From positions 1 to 64,000 of the forward strand of contig NZ_JAGQED010000007.1 of the NCBI RefSeq assembly GCF_018304965.1: a DNA stretch of 64,000 bases. Reading direction: 5' to 3'. Positions 57,746 to 64,000 of this stretch are shown one piece after another. Source of the stretch: Collimonas antrihumi (GTDB taxonomy: Bacteria; Pseudomonadota; Gammaproteobacteria; Burkholderiales; Burkholderiaceae_D). The stretch's first letter is position 1. Each line of letters starts with the position of its first letter. The notes beneath the pieces are model-generated. The model saw only the letters and a list, made by a program, of their open reading frames with translations. It had not been told where the DNA came from and made no database searches. Position numbers and translations under genes: made by a program.

Positions 57746-58885
57746 ATGGTAGGCAAACAAAGCGGCAAACTCCGCTGCTACAACGTTGTTACATATTCCA
57801 GTGCCTTGCTGCTGTCGCTGATTCTGGCCGGCTGCGGCAGTTCGCCACCAACATCTTCCACACCGTCCGCGCCGGTCAAATCAGGTTCCGCAGGCAATAT
57901 CGCCGGCCGTAACGTGCCCACGCTGCCACCGGCAGGTTCCGGGCGCGGCGGCTACTACAAGGATGACGGTCCGGGCGACGCCACGCCGGAAGGGCTGCTG
58001 GACACCCCGGATGCGATTCCTGTAGTTGAACCCTACTCGCGCACAGGCAACAAGCCGTATGTCGTGTTTGGCAAGACTTACACCCCGATGACAGACGACC
58101 AGCCGTTCAAGCAACGCGGCATCGGCAGCTGGTACGGCAAGAAATTCCATAAGCAAAAGACATCTTCCGGCGAACTGTACGATATGTACAAGATGACCGC
58201 CGCCCATCCAACCTTGCCGATCCCGTCCTATGCCCGGGTGACCAATCTGAAAACCGGCGCGCAGGTGATCGTGCGGGTTAATGACCGGGGGCCGTTCCAC
58301 TCAAGCCGCATCATCGACCTGTCCTACACCGCAGCACTGAAGCTGGGTTATCTGGGTAGCGGCAGCAGTCAGCTGGAGGTGGAGCGTTTGCTGCCGGCAG
58401 ATATTGCCGCTCTTAATAAACAGCGCGGCAACGCGCCGGCATCGCAGACAGCGACGTCGCCGGTACCGGCGAAGACCGAGCCGCCCAAGGACAACACGGC
58501 CGCCGCCACAGTGACTACCGAAGCGGTCGATATGCCGGTGTTGACTGCGCAACCGTTGCTGGTAAATCCAGAGCTGCAAACACAAACGCAAGTACAAGGA
58601 CAGCCGCAAGCGCCAAGCGCAAGTGCGGCCACCGGCGCCGGCAACTCGCTGGCCGCCGGGTTTTACCTGCAGTTCGGGGCATATTCGCAGCAAGCCAATG
58701 CCGACGGCGCCCGCGCTCGCCTGATGCAAGAGTTGTCGGGGCTGGTCACTTCACTTGATAGCATCGCGGTGAATGGCTTGTATCGTTTGTATGCCGGTCC
58801 GTATACTAGCCGGGTCGACGCCGACAGCGTCTTGCAACACATCCGGCAGCGCTCCGGCGCTACGCCGATTATCGTCCAGCGTTAG
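57746..58885 (+). CDS. rlpA: Septal ring lytic transglycosylase RlpA lipoprotein
   Basis: The product is 379 aa from ATG 57746, with AGGAG six bases before; the open frame extends to a GTG at 57719. Lipobox LAGC places Cys30 as the lipidated residue. The double-psi barrel domain (GIGSWYGKKFHKQKTSSGE and VRVNDRGPFHSSRIIDLSY) carries the lytic site with its Asp. A Pro/Ala/Thr/Gln-rich linker leads to a C-terminal SPOR domain (FYLQFGAYSQQANADGARAR) that binds denuded glycan at the septum. Confidence 0.93.
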   Translation: MVGKQSGKLRCYNVVTYSSALLLSLILAGCGSSPPTSSTPSAPVKSGSAGNIAGRNVPTLPPAGSGRGGYYKDDGPGDATPEGLLDTPDAIPVVEPYSRTGNKPYVVFGKTYTPMTDDQPFKQRGIGSWYGKKFHKQKTSSGELYDMYKMTAAHPTLPIPSYARVTNLKTGAQVIVRVNDRGPFHSSRIIDLSYTAALKLGYLGSGSSQLEVERLLPADIAALNKQRGNAPASQTATSPVPAKTEPPKDNTAAATVTTEAVDMPVLTAQPLLVNPELQTQTQVQGQPQAPSASAATGAGNSLAAGFYLQFGAYSQQANADGARARLMQELSGLVTSLDSIAVNGLYRLYAGPYTSRVDADSVLQHIRQRSGATPIIVQR

Positions 58886-59167
58886 ACTACACAGGCGCGC
58901 GCAGGCGTCATCAATCCAACCACATGCCAGTGATGGCGGTGCGTTTCCAATACAGCCGATCCGGCGATTTCATGTCATTTCCTGTCGTTGCTCAACGGCG
59001 CGTTCCTTTGCAGATCCAGCAATAGCTTGTAAAAGACGGGTTTAAACACGCTTGCTGAAGCTGTCCGCCTTGGTTTGTTGTAACCGAATGGTCACAGAAA
59101 CTTCATACGCCTGACATATTTGACCGCAATACTTCGGCCATTCAAAAGCGCAATGGCGGTAAATATC

Positions 59168-60013
59168 ATGGTTGAAATCAAAGGTTTGTCAAAAACGTTC
59201 CGCGGCGGTTTCCGCGCCCTGGATAATGTCAGTCTGCGTTTCGCCCAAGGCGAGATGGTAGCGTTGATCGGTGCATCCGGTTCTGGAAAATCGACTCTTT
59301 TACGACATATTTCCGGATTGATGGCTGCAGATAACAGTGGCGGCACAATCTCTATCGATGGCCATGCAGTGCAGGAAGATGGCATTGTCGATCGCAATAT
59401 CCGTGCGGTGCGCGCCAACGTCGGTTTCGTTTTTCAGCAATTCAACCTGGTTGGCCGTTTGCCGGTTCTGACCAATGTATTGACTGGCGGCCTGTCACGC
59501 ATGCCGCTCTGGCGCAGCTGCTTCAAAATGTTTACCGCTGAAGAGAAAGCGCTGGGCCTGGAAGCGTTGGCGCGGGTTGGCATTTCCGAGCACGCCTATA
59601 AACGCGCTTCCGCACTCTCCGGCGGCCAGCAGCAACGGGCCGCGATCGCCCGCACCATCGTGCAGAAGGCGCGTGTGGTACTGGCCGACGAGCCGATCGC
59701 ATCGCTGGATCCGGAATCGGCACGGCGCGTGATGCAAACGCTGGCCGATGTCAATCAGCGTGATGGCAGCACGGTCATCGTGTCGCTGCATCAGGTCGAT
59801 GTGGCCTTGCGCTTCTGCCCGCGCACTGTGGCCTTGCACAAGGGCCGTGTGGTGTACGACGGCCCATCCAGCGCCTTGACGGAACCGATGCTGCGCGAGT
59901 TGTATGGCAGCGAAGCGGAAGACATCCTGGGCGGCTCCAATAGCCTGACCCGGCCGACAGTAGCAGTGCCAACACCGTTCGATAGCGTACCGGCGCTGGC
60001 AGTCGCGGCCTGA
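59168..60013 (+). CDS. phnC: Phosphonate ABC transporter ATP-binding protein
   Basis: The product is 281 aa from ATG 59168; an in-frame ATG at 59153 is an equally possible start. Walker [10 protein letters not shown], signature LSGGQQQR and Walker [14 protein letters not shown] are intact, and the PhnC-type [19 protein letters not shown] is present. It drives uptake of phosphonates or related compounds with PhnD and PhnE. No C-P lyase genes follow. A tandem repeat lies in the phnC-phnD gap. Confidence 0.92.
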   Translation: MVEIKGLSKTFRGGFRALDNVSLRFAQGEMVALIGASGSGKSTLLRHISGLMAADNSGGTISIDGHAVQEDGIVDRNIRAVRANVGFVFQQFNLVGRLPVLTNVLTGGLSRMPLWRSCFKMFTAEEKALGLEALARVGISEHAYKRASALSGGQQQRAAIARTIVQKARVVLADEPIASLDPESARRVMQTLADVNQRDGSTVIVSLHQVDVALRFCPRTVALHKGRVVYDGPSSALTEPMLRELYGSEAEDILGGSNSLTRPTVAVPTPFDSVPALAVAA

Positions 60014-60053
60014 ACGCACATCCCGTAATTGAACTTCATCCCTATTGTCACAC

Positions 60054-60079
60054 CTATCAGTCATCCCTATCAGTCATCC
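60054..60079 (+). repeat. 13-nt tandem repeat in the phnC-phnD spacer
   Basis: CTATCAGTCATCC occurs twice in tandem (60054-60066, 60067-60079), preceded by a partial CTATTGTCAC. Likely replication slippage. Confidence 0.7.
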
Positions 60080-60102
60080 CCATTACTCAGGAGTTTCAAA
60101 TC

Positions 60103-61083
60103 ATGTTTGCAAAATTATTTTCCGGCGCTGCAATGACAGTAGCAATGCTGGCAGCGACAACTTCCGTGGCTCACGCCGACGACGTCAAAGAGCTGAACTT
60201 CGGCATCATTTCGACCGAATCGTCGAAGAACCTGAAGCAAGACTGGCAACCGGTGCTGGATGAGTTAAGCAAGCGCACGGGTATCAAGGTGAATGGCTTC
60301 TTCGCCTCCGACTATGCAGGCATTATCGAAGGCATGCGCTTCGGTAAAGTACAGATGGGCTGGTTCGGCAACAAGTCGGCGATGGAAGCGGTTGACCGCG
60401 CCAGCGGCGAAGTGTTTGCACACGTGCTCAATCCTGATGGCAGCGCTGGTTACTATAGCCTGGTGGGCGTGCAAAAAGACAGCCCGAACAAGAGTATCGA
60501 AGACATCTTGAAAAATGCCAAGAGCTTAACCTTCGGTATTGGCGATCCAAATTCGACTTCAGGTTTCCTGGTTCCTAGCTATTACATTTTCGCCAAGAAC
60601 AACGTTGATTCGAAGACAGCGTTTAAAGTGATCCGCACTTCCAATCACGAAGCCAATATCCTGGCAGTCGCCAACAAGCAGATCGATGCAGCCGTGTTCG
60701 CCTCGGACACCATGGACCGGATCGAAGAGCGTCAGCCGGCAGTCGCGAAGGAAGTCCGGGTAGTCTGGAAATCGCCGTTGATCGCCGCGGATCCGCTGGT
60801 ATGGCGTAAAGACCTGCCGGCAGATGTCAAAGCCAAGGTCAAGAATTTCTTCGTCAACTACGGCAAGACCGGCCCTAACGCAGCACAGGAAAAGGCGCAA
60901 CTGGCCAAGCTGAATTACAGCGGTTTTGAAGCGTCCAGCGATGCTCAGCTGAACCCTATCCGTCAACTGGAATTGTTCAAGCAAAAAGGCAAGCTGGAAG
61001 CGGATGCCAACCTGAGCACCGAAGACAAGAAAGCCAAGCTGGACGATATCAACCGTAAATTGTCCGACCTGGCCAAATCCTAA
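60103..61083 (+). CDS. phnD: Phosphonate ABC transporter substrate-binding protein
   Basis: The product is 326 aa with CAGGAG upstream. A signal peptide ends at AHA before DDVKELNFGI. The PhnD fold shows WQPVLDELSKRTGIKVNGFFASDYAGIIEGMR and NPDGSAGYYSL, given here by positions 45-77 and about 110. It captures the ligand in the periplasm. The ligand may be 2-aminoethylphosphonate, another phosphonate or phosphite; sequence alone does not decide. Confidence 0.92.
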   Translation: MFAKLFSGAAMTVAMLAATTSVAHADDVKELNFGIISTESSKNLKQDWQPVLDELSKRTGIKVNGFFASDYAGIIEGMRFGKVQMGWFGNKSAMEAVDRASGEVFAHVLNPDGSAGYYSLVGVQKDSPNKSIEDILKNAKSLTFGIGDPNSTSGFLVPSYYIFAKNNVDSKTAFKVIRTSNHEANILAVANKQIDAAVFASDTMDRIEERQPAVAKEVRVVWKSPLIAADPLVWRKDLPADVKAKVKNFFVNYGKTGPNAAQEKAQLAKLNYSGFEASSDAQLNPIRQLELFKQKGKLEADANLSTEDKKAKLDDINRKLSDLAKS

Positions 61084-61086
61084 GCA

Positions 61087-61890
61087 ATGACAAGTCCTGT
61101 ATCTCTGAAAATGCAAAACACGCTCCCTTTGCCGCCCAAGCAATCGATTGGCCGGACCTTGTTCTGGGGCGTGTTGCTGGCGGTCCTGATTGCATCGTGG
61201 AAGGGCGCCGACATGCGTCCTCTCGAGTTGTTGCGCGACGGCGGCAACATGGGCACTTACGCCGCCAGTTTCTTCCCGCCTGATTTCCACGATTGGCGCA
61301 CCTACCTGCAAGAATTGCTGGTAACCATACAGATCGCGGTCTGGGGTACGGCGCTGGCGGTGGTGTGCGCGGTGCCATGCGGCTTGCTGGCATCCTCCAA
61401 TATCGCTCCAGCCTGGGTCAACCAGCCGGTGCGCCGTTTGATGGATGCGGCACGCGCGATCAATGAAATGGTGTTTGCGATGCTGTTCGTGGTGGCGGTT
61501 GGCCTGGGCCCGTTTGCCGGCGTGCTGGCGCTGTTTGTGGCGACTACCGGCACTTTGTCCAAGCTGTTTTCAGAAGCGGTCGAAGCCATCGATCCGCAGC
61601 CGGTCGAAGGGATACGTGCTACCGGCGCCAATGCACTGGAAGAAATTGTCTACGGCGTGCTGCCGCAGGTGATGCCTTTGTGGATTTCTTACGTGCTATA
61701 TCGTTTCGAAGCCAATGTCCGTTCGGCGACGGTGGTCGGCATGGTCGGCGCCGGTGGCATCGGCGTGATTCTGTGGGAAGTGATCCGCAGCTTCGAATAT
61801 GCCCAGACTTGTGCGGTGCTGTTCATGATCGTGGTTGCAGTCAGTGTGATTGATCTGATGTCGTCACGCTTGCGTAAGCTCTTCATCTGA
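61087..61890 (+). CDS. phnE: Phosphonate ABC transporter permease
   Basis: The product is 267 aa with about six membrane helices. The coupling motif [20 protein letters not shown], and [18 protein letters not shown], are typical of PhnE. Only 3 nt after phnD. A single permease gene is present (some systems have two). Confidence 0.93.
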   Translation: MTSPVSLKMQNTLPLPPKQSIGRTLFWGVLLAVLIASWKGADMRPLELLRDGGNMGTYAASFFPPDFHDWRTYLQELLVTIQIAVWGTALAVVCAVPCGLLASSNIAPAWVNQPVRRLMDAARAINEMVFAMLFVVAVGLGPFAGVLALFVATTGTLSKLFSEAVEAIDPQPVEGIRATGANALEEIVYGVLPQVMPLWISYVLYRFEANVRSATVVGMVGAGGIGVILWEVIRSFEYAQTCAVLFMIVVAVSVIDLMSSRLRKLFI

Positions 61891-62044
61891 GTAAATACTT
61901 CCAAGCAATCCGTTTCTGCTCACATAGCAATAATTGGCGCGCCGTCTGCGATTTATCGCAAGCCGGTTGCGCCATTTTTCTATGGACGGAATTTTCGGTA
62001 TAGTCTTTATCCTCTCGAATCAATCCGACATGGAGTAAAGACCA

Positions 62045-62539
62045 ATGACTGCCACCGCTTCCGATCATTCTTTGCCACGCGCTACTGTTACGGTGCGCCA
62101 GGCTACCCCTGACGACGCCGAGATCCTGATCGCGCTGCTGGCCGAGATGGACGACGAGCCGACGCGCGCCACGCTGGACGCCGCCGGCGCCCGCCAGATC
62201 ATGGCCAGGATGGCAGCCTATCCGTATTTCCGAGCGTTCCTGGTTTATGCCGACGACGTTGCGGTGGGCACTTTCAGCCTTCTGGCTTTCTGCAGCCTGA
62301 CCCATGAAGGTACACAGCAGGCAGTGATGGATGCCGTCGTCATCAGCCGCGCATGCCGTGGCCAAGGCATCGGCAGCGCGATGCTGGATCATGCCGTGCG
62401 GATTGCCGGCGAGGCTGGATGCTACAAGATTGCGCTGTCGTCCAATCTGAAGCGCATGGATGCGCATCGTTTCTATGAAAATTTCGGCTTTACGCAACAC
62501 GGGATCAGTCTCGCCGTTCCGGTTCCCAGGTCAGCATAA
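62045..62539 (+). CDS. GNAT acetyltransferase, PhnO-like
   Basis: The product is 164 aa with GGAGTAAAG upstream. Motif A is AVVISRACRGQGIGSAMLDHAV. The C-terminal SSNLKRMDAHRFYENFGF closely resembles the STNVKRHDAHRFYLREGY end that I recall for PhnO, the aminoalkylphosphonate N-acetyltransferase. Following phnCDE, a role in acetylating imported aminophosphonates is plausible. The 154-nt gap leaves co-transcription open. Confidence 0.78.
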   Translation: MTATASDHSLPRATVTVRQATPDDAEILIALLAEMDDEPTRATLDAAGARQIMARMAAYPYFRAFLVYADDVAVGTFSLLAFCSLTHEGTQQAVMDAVVISRACRGQGIGSAMLDHAVRIAGEAGCYKIALSSNLKRMDAHRFYENFGFTQHGISLAVPVPRSA

Positions 62540-62564
62540 GGTCAAGTCGAATAATTCCTCCTGC

Positions 62565-62690
62565 GTCTCGGCGACCCCGTCTAGGCGACCCCGTCATTCC
62601 CGCGAACGCGGGAATCCATTTTAATCAGTAACTTGGATTCTCCACCTTGGTGCCCCACCTTGGTGTCCGCGTTCGCGGAGATGACGGAGT
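62565..62690. repeat. Paired palindromic repeat (CGTCATTCCCGCG family), copy 3, interrupted
   Basis: The left arm CGTCATTCCCGCGAACGCGG (from 62592) is intact and preceded by GCGACCCCGTCTAGGCGACC. The right arm (62633-62689) is split by about 25 nt containing CCACCTTGGTG twice before TCCGCGTTCGCGGAGATGACG resumes. Located between the PhnO-like gene and the mutarotase. Confidence 0.75.
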
Positions 62691-62726
62691 TTCTGGCGTT
62701 CGCCATAAAGCAGGTTGGAGCATAAT

Positions 62727-63605
62727 ATGCATCTAGCCACAGGAGACATGATTTTGCCAAACTCAGAAAATCTGCAAGCGACCGACGATTTCATCATTGC
62801 AACTGCCGCCGATGGCACGCAGGTGGGAGTGACGCTGCATGGCGGCCATGTCTGTTCCTGGCGCACGCCGGATGGCGTCGAGCGTTTGTTCATGAGTCCG
62901 TTGAATTCATGGCTTAGCGACAGCGCCATCCGCGGCGGCATCCCGGTGATTTTTCCGCAATTCGCCAGCGAAGGACCGTTGCCCAAGCATGGTTTTGCAC
63001 GCACCAGCGCCTGGACCTTGCTTGAGGCTTCGCGCCAGATAGACGGCAGCGGATTGATTCGCCTCGGCCTGGCCGATTCAGAGAAAACCAGGCTGGTATT
63101 TCCACATGCGTTTGCGCTCGAATTGCGCGTGCTATTTTCCGGCGAGATGTTGAATACCGAGCTGACGGTGACGAACAATGGCGATCTGCCTTTCGCATTC
63201 ACCTGTGCCTTGCACACCTATTTGAATGCAGATATTGCCGATGCCGCTGTGTACGGACTCAACGGCTATCGTTATCGCGACTCTGTCGACAACCGACGGA
63301 TCAAGATTGCGGATGAAGAAGTCCTGCATATCACCAGGGAGGTTGACCGGGCTTATTTTGCGGTCGATAAACCGATCACCCTAAGCGGCCGCAAGCAAAG
63401 CACGATTGCAACCCAGACCGGGTTTGCCGATGCTGTAGTGTGGAATCCTTGGGAAAACGGCTGCGAGCAAATTCCCGACCTGAGGCTGGACTCTTATCGT
63501 CACTTCGTGTGTGTCGAGGCTGCCACGGTCGAGCATCCGATTACGTTGGCGCCGCATGCGGTCTGGCGCGGCGCTCAAAATCTGGAATGCGTGTTGATCG
63601 CTTAG
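62727..63605 (+). CDS. yeaD: D-hexose-6-phosphate mutarotase (aldose-1-epimerase family)
   Basis: The product is 292 aa from ATG 62727 with TTGGAG upstream; ATG 62748 or TTG 62754 are alternatives. The beta-sandwich epimerase family shows [49 protein letters not shown] (catalytic His) and [10 protein letters not shown]. It interconverts alpha and beta anomers of hexose 6-phosphates. Its stop overlaps that of the convergent fmt gene by 3 nt or so. Confidence 0.9.
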   Translation: MHLATGDMILPNSENLQATDDFIIATAADGTQVGVTLHGGHVCSWRTPDGVERLFMSPLNSWLSDSAIRGGIPVIFPQFASEGPLPKHGFARTSAWTLLEASRQIDGSGLIRLGLADSEKTRLVFPHAFALELRVLFSGEMLNTELTVTNNGDLPFAFTCALHTYLNADIADAAVYGLNGYRYRDSVDNRRIKIADEEVLHITREVDRAYFAVDKPITLSGRKQSTIATQTGFADAVVWNPWENGCEQIPDLRLDSYRHFVCVEAATVEHPITLAPHAVWRGAQNLECVLIA

Positions 63606-64000
63606 TCGAACTTCCCGCCTTGCATCGGGAAAGCCTTCAGAAACTCAGCCACCGGCAGGCGCTTGCCACCCGGTTTCTGCAATTCTGTAATACGCAATGC
63701 ATCACTACCGCAAGCCACGATCACGCCATCTTGCGGATCGGCGCTGATGATTGTTCCTGGCGCGTGCTTGCCATCCGAGGCAACGACTTTTGCCTGCCAC
63801 AATTTCAAGGTGACTCCGGCGAACGCGGCGGAGGCGGCGGGGAACGGATTGAACGCGCGTATCTTGCGCTCCAACACATCGGCTGGCAGTGTGAAATCGA
63901 GGGCGGCTTCTTCCTTGCTGATCTTGGCGGCATAGGTCACGCCTTGCTCCGGCTGCGGCGTCGCCGGCAGGGCGTTCTGCTCCAGACGGCGTAGGGCTTC
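63602..64000 (-). CDS. fmt: Methionyl-tRNA formyltransferase, C-terminal part
   Basis: The gene runs off the right edge, and 132 codons of its 3' end are visible. Sequence [25 protein letters not shown] and LKLWQAKV belongs to the C-terminal OB-fold domain of Fmt, which formylates initiator Met-tRNA. The catalytic N-terminal domain lies beyond the window. A GTG at 63940 is internal, not a start. Confidence 0.93.
   Translation of the reverse strand, partial: EALRRLEQNALPATPQPEQGVTYAAKISKEEAALDFTLPADVLERKIRAFNPFPAASAAFAGVTLKLWQAKVVASDGKHAPGTIISADPQDGVIVACGSDALRITELQKPGGKRLPVAEFLKAFPMQGGKFD

Noticed and set aside
58886-59152. A 33-codon ORF in the rlpA-phnC gap
   Set aside because: No ribosome site, family resemblance or hydrophobic pattern; the gap otherwise shows nothing I can name.

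Overview
The window looks like the chromosome of a betaproteobacterium of the Oxalobacteraceae type (Collimonas, Herminiimonas or Janthinobacterium-like; the exact genus is inferred). The basis is the gene order: gshA(short type)-gshB-EIIA-HPr-EI, metX-metW, gatC diverging from mreBCD-mrdA-rodA-rlpA, and a TorF porin with glnK-amtB. Nearly everything is ordinary chromosomal coding sequence of moderately high G+C. The exception is the first 5 kb, which is mosaic and visibly richer in A+T from about 3.4 to 5.1 kb.

Layout. 1-5.0 kb: a decayed Rhs-tail region. It holds a truncated Rhs core fused to a DUF2235/Tle1-like phospholipase toxin, two copies of a lipoprotein (likely immunity) separated by a broken Rhs remnant, a second toxin-tail fragment, and a secreted beta-helix protein. 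5.1-7.5 kb (minus): comM, ubiK and an acetyltransferase. 7.5-10.9 kb: a nitrogen-regulated unit (two NtrC-like sites, a sigma-54 promoter, TorF porin, glnK, amtB). 11.3-16.3 kb: glutathione synthesis (gshA, gshB) followed by an EIIA-HPr-EI phosphorelay. 16.4-18.4 kb: a SAM-II-type riboswitch with terminator ahead of metX-metW. 18.6-24.8 kb: ampG, then prkA-yeaH-spoVR. 24.8-33.3 kb: purine catabolism (guaD and xdhABC on minus, with a divergent purine permease). 33.4-41.6 kb: metH, an arginine dihydrolase-like gene with rocD, a divergent Lrp-type regulator, an isochorismatase-like hydrolase, a tautomerase and a ferredoxin. 41.8-47.5 kb: small unlinked genes (DUF3096, LysR, BMP-type binding protein, class II glutamine amidotransferase, xthA, pyrE, DUF4124). 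47.5-51.5 kb (minus): gatC-gatA-hypothetical-gatB. 51.7-58.9 kb: rod-shape and cell-wall cluster. 59.2-62.5 kb: phnCDE and a PhnO-like acetyltransferase. 62.7 kb to end: hexose-6-phosphate mutarotase and the 3' end of fmt.

Functional links. Several clusters handle nitrogen: ammonium sensing and uptake, purine oxidation (guanine to xanthine to urate), and arginine to ornithine to glutamate semialdehyde. Methionine metabolism appears twice (metXW under SAM control, and metH). Two families of dispersed palindromic repeats sit in several gene-free gaps. The most unusual material is the Rhs toxin/immunity debris. The most informative regulatory signals are the SAM-II element, the NtrC/sigma-54 region and the palindromes around the Lrp gene. 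No CRISPR array, rRNA, tRNA, complete insertion sequence or prophage was seen.
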